From JANRLJ01 sp034437895 (GTDB lineage Bacteria > Chloroflexota > Anaerolineae > Aggregatilineales > Phototrophicaceae), in assembly GCA_034437895.1 (NCBI GenBank), contig DAOTTO010000147.1:1-7419 (forward strand): a stretch of 7,419 bases of DNA, written 5' to 3'. Below are positions 1 to 6,558 of this stretch, one piece after another. The stretch's first letter is position 1. The number at the start of each line of letters is the position of its first letter. The notes under the pieces are model-generated. The model had not been told where the DNA came from. It ran no database searches and saw only the letters and a program-made list of their open reading frames with translations. A program made the translations under genes and the position numbers.

Positions 1-423
1 GGCGCATTGATTGTCGAACCTGCGGATAAGAGCCGTGAGCCAGAAGTGACCGCCGATTACACCATTGTGATGAATGATTCTGGGTTGGGCTTTACGCTCA
101 ACGGCAAGGGCTTTCCTTATACGCAGCCGATCATCGCCACCTTGGGCGACAAAATCCGCATTCGTTACATGAACGAAGGTCTCATGATTCACCCGATGCA
201 CTTGCACGGCATTCCGCAGTTAGTCTTTGCAAAAGATGGATTTAATCTGCCGTCTCCATATATGTGCGATACGCTTAATATCGCCCCCGGCGAGCGCTAT
301 GATGTACTGGTGGATTGTGATGAAGTAGGCTTGTGGGCGTTCCACTGCCATATTCTGACCCACGCTGAAAGCAGCATGGGCATGTTCGGTATGGTCACAG
401 TGTTGATTGTCAACGAAGCGTAG
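1..423 (+). CDS. Multicopper oxidase, C-terminal fragment (5' end outside the window)
   Basis: This is the last 140 residues of a multicopper oxidase (laccase/CueO-like, cupredoxin folds), an enzyme class that oxidises metal ions or phenolics and reduces O2 to water. The reading frame is open from base 1, so the start lies upstream. The first residues, GALIVEP, are the usual end of a preceding cupredoxin domain; a linker and the final cupredoxin domain follow. Copper-site motifs are intact: HPMHLHG at fragment residues 64-70 and HCHILTH at 115-121. In the second motif C116 and H121 are the expected type 1 copper ligands, and M126, ten residues after the Cys, is the expected axial ligand. This argues for an active enzyme with a Met-type T1 site. 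The spacing would suit a two-domain laccase, but the missing N-terminus prevents deciding between two- and three-domain types. The gene converges on the sugar operon and is probably unrelated to it. Confidence 0.92.
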   Translation, partial: GALIVEPADKSREPEVTADYTIVMNDSGLGFTLNGKGFPYTQPIIATLGDKIRIRYMNEGLMIHPMHLHGIPQLVFAKDGFNLPSPYMCDTLNIAPGERYDVLVDCDEVGLWAFHCHILTHAESSMGMFGMVTVLIVNEA

Positions 424-457
424 TCGATAAAACGGGAGTATCTATTTTTGTGAGTTT

Positions 458-509
458 AGCGACGCACCTATGTGCATCCGGCAGGAGCGACACACGGGTC
501 GCTCCCTAC
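458..509. repeat. REP-like palindromic repeat, downstream of the copper oxidase gene
   Basis: The core is a perfect 8-base inverted repeat, GGAGCGAC (484-491) and GTCGCTCC (498-505), around a 6-base loop, followed by CTAC. On the other strand it reads GTAGGGAGCGACCCGTG and onward, the same type as the palindrome at 1547-1574. A near copy of the left part, AGCGACGCAC (458-467), lies ahead of AGCGACACAC (486-495) as a 9/10 direct repeat, so the unit looks like a doublet. From general knowledge, GTAGGGGCGA-type palindromes are dispersed intergenic repeats in several phyla. Membership of that family is inferred from resemblance only. Confidence 0.6.
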
Positions 510-608
510 AATACCCATTTTTAGACACTCCCCTAAAGTGAAGTTTGGTCTGTATTACCTAATTAACCTCAGTTTTGGATAGCGCACTTCGATTAACTTT
601 TATGATGT

Positions 609-720
609 CCTCATCCCCCCGACCCCTTCTCCATTGCATGGCGAAGGGGAGAAAAATGGTTCACAATGGTTCTTTAAGTCCCCTCTCTACGAAATGGGGA
701 GGGGATTTAGGGGTGGGAAT
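609..720. repeat. C-rich/G-rich imperfect palindromic repeat block
   Basis: Two hairpins stand side by side. The first pairs 623-633 with 639-649 (CCCCTTC with GAAGGGG, one mismatch, then CCA with TGG). The second pairs AAGTCCCCTCTC at 676-687 with 697-708, allowing two G-T pairs. The outer flanks, CATCCCCCCGACCCC on the left and the AGGGGTGGG run on the right, are also roughly complementary, so the whole block looks like one nested imperfect palindrome. A direct repeat AATGGTTC (655-662, 665-672) sits between the hairpins. Blocks of this CCTCATCCCCC...GGGG type are familiar as non-coding dispersed repeats. Whether this is a small mobile element cannot be told from one copy. Confidence 0.6.
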
Positions 721-748
721 AGAATGAAAACACTGTCCGAAACTCAGC

Positions 749-1510
749 TTAAGTATGTTTTTCCACAAAACCCTGACGGCGGTAAATTTCGTCGGGACGT
801 TTATAAATATGCAAAATATCTTCGCGGGACATAAATACTGGACTGCCGACGGTACACGCACCAGCGAAAATATGCGCGGCTTTAACGCACATCGCCGTTA
901 CGTTTAGCACTTCACTTGGCGTTTGACCCAACGCGATCAAGCCATGATTCGCTAGTAAAATGGCTTTCGGCGCTTCTTCATAAGTTTCCATATAAGCGCG
1001 GGTGTGCGCTTGAATCGCTAGTGCTAAGGGCAAGCCAGGATCGCTGTAGGGTACAAAGACCGATTCTGGGCCGCACAACACCACTTCATCCGGGAACAAG
1101 CGATGATGGGCAAACTGCTCGGCGCGGTCACTGCACAGAATCTGGTTGACGGCGGTGGGATGGGTATGTCCGATATACTGGACATTACATTCCTTGAGCA
1201 GCATGGCGTGAAACGTCACCTCAACGGACGGCAGTTTCGCGCTGGAATCCACCCGCGCCGCTTCCATAATGGCTTTCTGCGCGGCGAGATCACCCGGCGG
1301 CCTTTCCAGCATCTCTAAAATCGGGGCAAAGCGCACTTGCGTAAAGCCTTCCGGCACGATGCCGTTCATCTGCTGCCCACTGGCCTTAATAATAAAGGTC
1401 TCATCGTCAATGCGATAAGACGTGTTGCCCTCGCCGATGATGACATAATCATTTTGCGGCAGGCCGAGCGTGCGCGTCATTTGCAGGAAAGTATCGAAGG
1501 GTATAGTCAT
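749..1510 (-). CDS. Class II aldolase/adducin family protein, candidate L-rhamnulose-1-phosphate aldolase
   Basis: This 253-residue cytoplasmic, zinc-dependent aldolase probably cleaves L-rhamnulose 1-phosphate to dihydroxyacetone phosphate and L-lactaldehyde. The length spans one class II aldolase domain. Visible motifs are GNTS at 28-31 and KASG at 42-45 (phosphate-binding region), E97 in PSVEVTFH (position of the catalytic acid of fuculose-phosphate aldolase), H115 and H117 in HTHP, and H189 in NHGL, the expected three zinc ligands. The start is the ATG at 1510; no good ribosome-binding site precedes it. It is the last gene of the cluster, 82 bases after the binding-protein gene, with a perfect palindrome in the gap. 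From family knowledge, some bacteria fuse a RhaE-type aldolase to a dehydrogenase that oxidises lactaldehyde; no such second domain is present here. The rhamnose assignment rests on context. L-fuculose or another sugar phosphate remains possible. Confidence 0.88.
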   Translation of the reverse strand: MTIPFDTFLQMTRTLGLPQNDYVIIGEGNTSYRIDDETFIIKASGQQMNGIVPEGFTQVRFAPILEMLERPPGDLAAQKAIMEAARVDSSAKLPSVEVTFHAMLLKECNVQYIGHTHPTAVNQILCSDRAEQFAHHRLFPDEVVLCGPESVFVPYSDPGLPLALAIQAHTRAYMETYEEAPKAILLANHGLIALGQTPSEVLNVTAMCVKAAHIFAGACTVGSPVFMSREDILHIYKRPDEIYRRQGFVEKHT

Positions 1511-1546
1511 TTTGAGCCGCCGCGTTCTTAAAAAGATGATTTTGTG

Positions 1547-1574
1547 GTAGGGGCGATGCGCGCATCGCCCCTAC
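1547..1574. repeat. Perfect 28-base palindrome between binding-protein and aldolase genes
   Basis: GTAGGGGCGATGCG (1547-1560) is followed with no spacer by its exact reverse complement (1561-1574). Transcribed from the - strand it begins 18 bases after the binding-protein stop codon and would fold into a very stable GC-rich hairpin. The T-run that would make it a simple terminator (TCTTTTT on the - strand) lies more than ten bases past the stem, so read-through into the aldolase is likely. It resembles the repeat at 458-509 and may be a REP-type element acting on mRNA stability or partial termination. Confidence 0.85.
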
Positions 1575-1592
1575 GCTAATAGAGATTACTTT

Positions 1593-2801
1593 TTAGAAGT
1601 CGAAATCGAAGATGTTGGTTTCGTCATAGACGAAGGCTTCACCTAACAGAATTTCGCTGCCATTGATGACCGACAGATCGCCCAAGCGACCCGCGCTCAC
1701 GGTAGTGCTTTCGGGGGTCAGTTCGCCATCGACGACAGCGCGCATGACGTAGACCGCCGCATAACCGAGATCAACCGGATTCCACAGAACCACCGATTCG
1801 ACGCAGCCATTTTCAACAAACGGCTTCATCTGGTTCGGGGTGGAGAGACCAACAATAGCAACCGCAGAATCGGCATCAGCCGCGCCAACGCCTTCGGCTG
1901 CATCATCAGGTGAGCAGAGGGAAGCCTGCTGCACGGCATCGGCTGCGCCGGGGAAGGCCACGCTGGACATACCAAACACGCCGTCGAGATCAGCGCCATA
2001 GCTGTTGATGAGGGCTTGTGTTTGTTGGAAGGCCAACTGCTGATCTTCTTGCGATTCAACTGTTTCCAGCCATGTCATAGCGGGATAGCACTGTGCCATG
2101 TATGCTTGCATTTCGGCAATCCAACGGCCTTGATTCGGGGCAGTGAAGGAGCTGGTGACGATGGCAAAGCGACCTTCGGGGCCGATTTCGGCGACCATCG
2201 CATCGGCTTTGGCTTTGGCAATCGCGTTGAACGGTGCTTGGTTCACGAACCATTCACGCGCATCCGATTCGCTGTTGGCATCATAACCGACAACGTGGAT
2301 ACCCTGAGACAGCGCATCGCGCAGCACGGGGGAGATACCGACGGGATCGTTGGCGGCGAACAAAATGCCATCTACGCCCTGGGTGATATAACGATCAATG
2401 AACTCGACCTGTTGCGCGATATCGCCTTCGGTGGGGCCGTCGGTGGTGATATTGACGTTGCCCAGTTCAGCGGCGGCTTCTTGCATACCTGCGGTGGTCG
2501 CATTGAAGTAACCGATACCGATCAATTTCGGCACGTCAACCAAAGTGATTTCTTGTCCGGCGAGGTCAGGTGCATCAGTTGGTGCGCCACCATCATAACC
2601 CATCATCGCCATTTCGGTAGAATCTGCCATTTCGGTGGCTTCTGGCATCACGGCTTCTACACCTTCAGGGCAAGCCAGCGGGGAAACGGGCAGTTCATCC
2701 GCGCCGACCCAAAGTTCCATATCCTGTGCAACAGCGGTGGTGGCGAACATGCCGACCATCAAACAACAAAGCGCCATCAAAATTAGTGTTCTTTTAGACA
2801 T
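1593..2801 (-). CDS. rhaS: Rhamnose-type sugar ABC transporter substrate-binding protein (RhaS/LsrB-like)
   Basis: This 402-residue exported receptor binds the sugar outside the membrane and delivers it to the two permeases. Residues 1-25 form a Sec signal peptide (MSKR, a hydrophobic run, then AVA before Q26). The periplasmic-binding core begins near KLIGIGYF (92-99) and includes DGPTE (121-125), NDPVG (151-155), GLSTPN (318-323) and ESVVLWNPVDLGY (335-347), all typical of the RhaS/LsrB group. The end, NIFDFDF, also matches the way that group ends. I chose the start at 2801 because GAGGAG lies 7 bases upstream; an in-frame ATG at 2843 would place 14 unneeded residues before the signal peptide. 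Oddities are a roughly 65-residue acidic, Met-rich stretch between signal peptide and core, an Ala/Asp/Gly-rich insert near 297-313, four cysteines in the mature part (44, 238, 296, 333), and no lipobox. An AI-2 ligand is less likely given the rhamnulokinase upstream. Confidence 0.88.
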   Translation of the reverse strand: MSKRTLILMALCCLMVGMFATTAVAQDMELWVGADELPVSPLACPEGVEAVMPEATEMADSTEMAMMGYDGGAPTDAPDLAGQEITLVDVPKLIGIGYFNATTAGMQEAAAELGNVNITTDGPTEGDIAQQVEFIDRYITQGVDGILFAANDPVGISPVLRDALSQGIHVVGYDANSESDAREWFVNQAPFNAIAKAKADAMVAEIGPEGRFAIVTSSFTAPNQGRWIAEMQAYMAQCYPAMTWLETVESQEDQQLAFQQTQALINSYGADLDGVFGMSSVAFPGAADAVQQASLCSPDDAAEGVGAADADSAVAIVGLSTPNQMKPFVENGCVESVVLWNPVDLGYAAVYVMRAVVDGELTPESTTVSAGRLGDLSVINGSEILLGEAFVYDETNIFDFDF

Positions 2802-2907
2802 TTTCAAACTCCTCATATCGAAATAGTGTTTAGCTGTGAACAATTAGCTCAATCCATTGTACGCTTGTCTGCACATCACCCCCCTTCGGCAGCTACAAAC
2901 TGATCGC
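2802..2907 (-). other. Leader between permease and binding-protein genes
   Basis: This 106-base gap is larger than needed for simple coupling and ends in the strong ribosome-binding site. On the - strand it contains TTGAGC and, about 18 bases later, CACTAT, only a weak promoter-like pair. Short AGCT arms flank TGTGAACAAT, too short to call an operator. An internal promoter for the binding-protein gene is possible but not shown. Confidence 0.3.
2809..2814 (-). promoter_or_regulatory. Ribosome-binding site of the binding-protein gene
   Basis: On the - strand, GAGGAG lies 7 bases before the ATG at 2801. It is the strongest Shine-Dalgarno match in the operon and decides this start over the in-frame ATGs at 2816 and 2843. 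A strong site here fits the usual need for more binding protein than membrane components. Confidence 0.85.
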
Positions 2908-3903
2908 TTATGTCGTCCTGAATCGGCTTAACACAAAGGTGTTGATCAAAATCGCTACAATCAAAATGATACCAATCGCCACAATCGACGCATCGCCGGG
3001 GACACCCGCCAGTAAAAGGCCATTTTTCAGCGCTTGAATCAGGATAAAACCCAACACCGTGCCGAAGATGCTGCCCGCACCGCCGAAGATGCTCGTCCCG
3101 CCCAGCACAACCGCCGCGATCACATCCAATTCTATACCCGATCCCATATCGGAGCGCGTCGTGCTGATTCGCGCTACAAACACCAGCGCCGCCAACGCTG
3201 CGGTAAAACCGCTAAAGGTGTAGATCATCAGCTTAACGCGATCCACCGGAATCCCGGCGAAACGAGCGGCTGTCTCGTTATTGCCAATGGCATACAGCGC
3301 TCGTCCGAAGGTCGTCCGCGCCAGAATAATGCCTGTGATGATGATGCCCACTAGCAAAATCCAGACTTGATAAGGCATCCCCAATACTTCGCCACGTCCA
3401 ATTTCAAAAAACCAGTCCGGGAAGCCTCGCGCCGAGCGTGCTTCGCTGATGCCAACCGCAATCCCACGAAACAAGGCGAGGGTCGCCAGCGTCATAATCA
3501 GCGGCGGAACACCCAGCCGCACAATGAACAGTCCGTTAAAAAACCCGCACAGACCGCCCACAAATAACGAAAGGACGATAGCAAGCTCCAAAGGCAGCCC
3601 GGCATCCTGCCACAGGAAACCCAAGACAATCGCGCATAGGCCGAAGATCGACCCGACGGACAGATCAATCCCGCCTGTGATGATAATAAACGTCATCGGC
3701 AGCGCCATAATCGCAATCTCAAATAACTGGCGTACTTCTCGCGTCATATTGCGTAACGTCAAAAAACGGTCATTTTGGCTGCCCAAGTAAGCGAAGGCCA
3801 AAACCGTAATCACCAGCAGCACAAATTCCTGACTCAGCAGCATCCGCCGCAGCGCTCCGCTGGATTGCGCCTCTGATTTTGGTTTTTCGAGTGTTGTTTC
3901 CAT
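2908..3903 (-). CDS. Sugar ABC transporter permease, CUT2 (RhaP/RhaQ-type), second of the pair
   Basis: This 331-residue inner-membrane protein forms half of the import channel with the permease encoded at 3964-4974. It has a charged N-terminal tail (about 1-25), then repeated hydrophobic segments spanning about 26-325, the usual length and layout of BPD_transp_2 permeases of ribose/rhamnose-type importers. Family motifs are GGIDLSVGS at 77-85, GVPPLIMTLATLALFRG at 131-147, the cytoplasmic coupling loop GRALYAIGNNETAARFAGI at 200-218, and ELDVIAAVVLGGTSIFGG at 258-275. The start at 3903 has only a weak purine-rich AGAAAAG upstream. By order after the ATPase it would correspond to RhaQ in the rhizobial rhaSTPQ naming, but I cannot assign P versus Q from sequence, so no symbol is given. 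Confidence 0.92.
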   Translation of the reverse strand: METTLEKPKSEAQSSGALRRMLLSQEFVLLVITVLAFAYLGSQNDRFLTLRNMTREVRQLFEIAIMALPMTFIIITGGIDLSVGSIFGLCAIVLGFLWQDAGLPLELAIVLSLFVGGLCGFFNGLFIVRLGVPPLIMTLATLALFRGIAVGISEARSARGFPDWFFEIGRGEVLGMPYQVWILLVGIIITGIILARTTFGRALYAIGNNETAARFAGIPVDRVKLMIYTFSGFTAALAALVFVARISTTRSDMGSGIELDVIAAVVLGGTSIFGGAGSIFGTVLGFILIQALKNGLLLAGVPGDASIVAIGIILIVAILINTFVLSRFRTT

Positions 3904-3963
3904 AAAATCTTTTCTGGTTAATTTTGTGTGCGAGCCTAAAAGTAAATCACTATTTCTACGACC

Positions 3964-4974
3964 TCATCGCATCCCCGCGAAGGCTTGTCGCCGCCGTCGA
4001 TACAGGTCGATCAGCACTGTAATCAGGATGAGCAACCCTTGTACTGCTTGCTTCCAGTAAGGCGAGATGCTCAAAAAGACCATCGCGGACGGGATGACAT
4101 GAATCAGCACCGCACCCAAGGCCGCGCCGATCACCGTCCCTGTTCCGCCGAGAATACTCACGCCGCCCACAACCGCCGCCGTAATGATGAGCAGTTCCAG
4201 CCCTGACGGAACAGTCGATTGAATGGCGTTGAACTGGGTGGCGAACATGATGCTGGCAAAGCCCACCATCAGGCCGTTAATGATAAAGACCTGCATCAAG
4301 ACGCTGCGCTCGGAAATGCCAGAAAGCCGCGCCGCCTCTTTATTGCCACCGACGGCATAAATCGCCCGTCCGGTGGCGGAATAACGCAGCCAGAGCGCAC
4401 CAAGAATAGTCAAAATAATCATCATATAAACAGGCACAGGTAGGCCGAGAATTTTCTGCTGGGCGATCTGAAAATCTGGCGGGAGGTTATAAATCCACTC
4501 GCCGCCCGTCCAGAGGATTAAGCCGCCTTTGAGGATGCTCAACATCCCTAATGAGACGACAATCGCCGGAATTCGCAAATACGCCACCAAAAAGCCATTG
4601 ATCGCACCCGCCAGCATCCCGCCGATGAGGGGCGCAATAAAGGCCAGCCAAAGTGGATACCCCTGTGCCTCGGCATTGACCGCGATTGTGCCGGAGATGG
4701 TCGCCAATAAGCCGATGAGCGATCCGACAGAAATATCAATATTGCCGGAGATAATCACCATCGACATACCGATAGCGGCGACAGCGATATAGGAACTGTT
4801 GGACAAAATATCAAACACATTTTGCTGCGCGAGAAAACGGTTGTTCACCAGCCCGACAATCAGGCTGATTCCCACGACTGTCAGCGCCAGGACGACTTCC
4901 TGCGTGATGAACCCGCCTTCGCGTGATCGGGTAGATTTAGATACCCCGGATAAAGAGCGGCTGCGGACGGTCAT
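3964..4974 (-). CDS. Sugar ABC transporter permease, CUT2 (RhaP/RhaQ-type), first of the pair
   Basis: This 336-residue inner-membrane permease is a paralogue of the protein encoded at 2908-3903; together they should form the heterodimeric channel. A basic, Ser/Arg-rich N-terminal tail (1-20) precedes hydrophobic segments from about 26 to 323, and the protein ends in a basic RRRR-containing tail. Motifs are SGNIDISVGS at 76-85 (Asn where the paralogue has the second Gly), the coupling loop TGRAIYAVGGNKEAARLSGI at 201-220, and SGLELLIITAAVVGGVSILGG at 257-277. Its ATG overlaps the ATPase stop codon as ATGA, so it is almost certainly translated by coupling, and no separate ribosome-binding site is needed. 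By order it corresponds to RhaP of the rhizobial system. The pair of unlike permeases, rather than one homodimer, fits RhaPQ or LsrCD. Confidence 0.92.
   Translation of the reverse strand: MTVRSRSLSGVSKSTRSREGGFITQEVVLALTVVGISLIVGLVNNRFLAQQNVFDILSNSSYIAVAAIGMSMVIISGNIDISVGSLIGLLATISGTIAVNAEAQGYPLWLAFIAPLIGGMLAGAINGFLVAYLRIPAIVVSLGMLSILKGGLILWTGGEWIYNLPPDFQIAQQKILGLPVPVYMMIILTILGALWLRYSATGRAIYAVGGNKEAARLSGISERSVLMQVFIINGLMVGFASIMFATQFNAIQSTVPSGLELLIITAAVVGGVSILGGTGTVIGAALGAVLIHVIPSAMVFLSISPYWKQAVQGLLILITVLIDLYRRRRQAFAGMR
4971..4974 (-). other. ATGA stop/start overlap between ATPase and permease genes
   Basis: The permease ATG (4974-4972) and the ATPase TGA (4973-4971) share two bases in the sequence ATGA. 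This arrangement typically couples translation and fixes near-equal output of the two subunits. It is the only overlap in the cluster. Confidence 0.9.
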
Positions 4975-6515
4975 GACACACGACTTTCTACTGTTTGAGG
5001 GATTTCAACATTTTCGGCCTTCATCATCGCGCCCGCGATGGCTTCCTGCGTCGCCTCGGCGCGGGTAAATTCCGCCACGATCTGTCCTTCACGCATGACA
5101 AGTACACGATCACTCATACCGAGAATTTCCGGCAGTTCGCTGGAGATCATCAATACGGCGATGCCTTCTTCAACCGCCAATTTGCTCATCAAACGGTGGA
5201 TTTCCGCTTTCGCGCCCACGTCGATACCGCGTGTCGGTTCGTCCATGATGAGCAACGACGGTTTGCTCGCCAGCCATTTGCTGACGACGACTTTTTGCTG
5301 ATTGCCGCCGGAGAGCTTATTCACGATTTGTTCGCTGCTGTAAGCGCGGATATTCAACTGCTTAATCGCGTCACGAGCGAGAAGACGCTCTTTCGTCCGC
5401 TGGATAAATGTCATGTTGGAAAGGCGCTTCAGCACCGCCATCGACGCATTCTCGCGGATTGCCATCTGCCGCACCAAGCCCTGCGTCCCGCGATCTTCCG
5501 GCACGTAAGCGATGCCCAACCCGATGGCCTGCGCTGGGGTCTTAATTTTCACTTCGCGGCCTTTAAAGGTAATTTTGCCTGAGTGCGCGGGTGTAATGCC
5601 GAAGATCACCTGCGCCAATTCACTGCGCCCCGACCCGACGAGTCCCGCCAGCCCAACGATTTCTCCGGCGCGGACGTGAAATGAGATATTTCGCGTCATC
5701 GGTGGGCGCACTAAATCGGTGACTTGCAGTACAATTTCGCCGGGATTAGCAGGCAGCTTGGGGAACAGATCATCAATCGTGCGTCCGACCATCATGCTAA
5801 TGAGGTCGCGTTCTGTTGTCGCGCTGACCTGGCGTGTATCCACATACTGCCCATCGCGCAAGACCGTCACCCGATCTGCCAATTCAAATACTTCATTTAA
5901 GCGATGGCTGATATAGACCACGCCTACGCCGCGCTCACGCAGCAGCCGGACAATTTCAAATAAGCGCTCGACATCGGCTTCGGTGAGCGCCGCTGTTGGC
6001 TCATCCATAATCAGGATACGGGCATTGTGTGAGAGCGCTTTGGCGATTTCTACCCGCTGCCGCTTGCCCACGCTCAACGCGCCGACTTTGCTCCGTACAT
6101 CGAGGTCATGAATATTGAGCGATGCAAGAATTTCCTGCGCCTGAGCATTGGTCGCTCGCCAGTCAATCGGCTTAAACGGCCCCACATTGCGGCGCGGCGC
6201 ATGACCGATGAAGATATTTTCTGCAACAGTCAGTTCGGGATAGAGGCTGAGTTCCTGATAAATCGTGGCGATGCCTTTTTGCTGTGCTTCACGCGGATTA
6301 TTAAAACTGACGGGTTTGCCATCAATCCGCATGATGCCCTCATCCGGCTTATGCACACCGGAGATGATCTTAATCATGGTGGATTTGCCAGCGCCGTTTT
6401 CGCCCAGCAGCGCGTGGACTTCCCCTGGCAGCACATCAAACCGCGCCTCTTTAAGCGCCTGCACGCCGGGAAAGCGTTTACTGATATTTTCGAGTTCAAG
6501 TAAAGGTTGTGTCAT
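4971..6515 (-). CDS. rhaT: Rhamnose-type sugar ABC transporter ATP-binding protein, two nucleotide-binding domains
   Basis: This 514-residue cytoplasmic ATPase powers the importer. It is a full-length CUT2-type duplicated ABC protein. The N-terminal domain has Walker A GENGAGKST at 38-46, Q-loop Q87, signature LSVGKRQ at 147-153, Walker B ILIMDEP at 167-173 and switch H204. The C-terminal domain has the family's degenerate Walker A, GLVGSGRSEL at 291-300 with Arg in place of the catalytic Lys, signature LSGGNQQ at 401-407, Walker B LLIMDEP at 421-427, and ISSEL at 457-461 where the switch His would be. So one intact and one degenerate catalytic site are expected, as in RbsA/AraG relatives. 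The start is the ATG at 6515; the purine-rich AAAAGATAA before it is a poor ribosome-binding site. The gene lies 142 bases after the kinase gene and overlaps the permease gene by 4. The rhaT symbol follows the rhizobial rhaSTPQ naming and rests on context, since these ATPases are hard to tell apart by sugar. Confidence 0.9.
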   Translation of the reverse strand: MTQPLLELENISKRFPGVQALKEARFDVLPGEVHALLGENGAGKSTMIKIISGVHKPDEGIMRIDGKPVSFNNPREAQQKGIATIYQELSLYPELTVAENIFIGHAPRRNVGPFKPIDWRATNAQAQEILASLNIHDLDVRSKVGALSVGKRQRVEIAKALSHNARILIMDEPTAALTEADVERLFEIVRLLRERGVGVVYISHRLNEVFELADRVTVLRDGQYVDTRQVSATTERDLISMMVGRTIDDLFPKLPANPGEIVLQVTDLVRPPMTRNISFHVRAGEIVGLAGLVGSGRSELAQVIFGITPAHSGKITFKGREVKIKTPAQAIGLGIAYVPEDRGTQGLVRQMAIRENASMAVLKRLSNMTFIQRTKERLLARDAIKQLNIRAYSSEQIVNKLSGGNQQKVVVSKWLASKPSLLIMDEPTRGIDVGAKAEIHRLMSKLAVEEGIAVLMISSELPEILGMSDRVLVMREGQIVAEFTRAEATQEAIAGAMMKAENVEIPQTVESRVS

Positions 6516-6558
6516 CAGTTTATCTTTTAATTTTTAAGCCTAAAAGAAGGATATGTTT

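Larger units (their letters stand above)
424..748. other. Convergent intergenic region, non-coding, repeat-rich
   Basis: These 325 bases separate the ends of two converging genes. I see no credible gene: the open frames here are short, start inside palindromic repeats and run antisense into the aldolase. The region holds two blocks of imperfect palindromic sequence, at 458-509 and 609-720, separated by AT-richer sequence with nothing I recognise. Either block could help end transcription from both sides, but neither hairpin is followed closely by a T-run, so no canonical intrinsic terminator can be called. Confidence 0.8.

Noticed and set aside
484..522. Intrinsic terminator for the copper oxidase gene
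   Set aside because: The hairpin at 484-505 is followed by CTACAATACCCA before a run of five T at about 518, too far from the stem for a standard terminator; it fits a dispersed repeat better.
634..834. Small open frame on + between the two converging genes
   Set aside because: It starts inside a palindromic repeat, runs antisense into the end of the aldolase gene, has no ribosome-binding site and has a composition dictated by the repeat.
2016..2786. 256-codon open frame on +, antisense to the binding-protein gene
   Set aside because: The sense-strand protein has signal peptide, family motifs and a strong ribosome-binding site. The antisense product is rich in Gly/His/Phe without recognisable motifs, a common shadow of GC-rich codons.
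2842..2870. Promoter before the binding-protein gene
   Set aside because: The TTGAGC / CACTAT pair on the - strand matches the -10 consensus at only about half its positions, so it is no better than chance in an AT-rich spacer.
4995..5582. 195-codon open frame on +, antisense to the ATPase gene
   Set aside because: The sense protein has all ABC motifs over its full length; the antisense frame is His/Arg/Phe-rich without domains.
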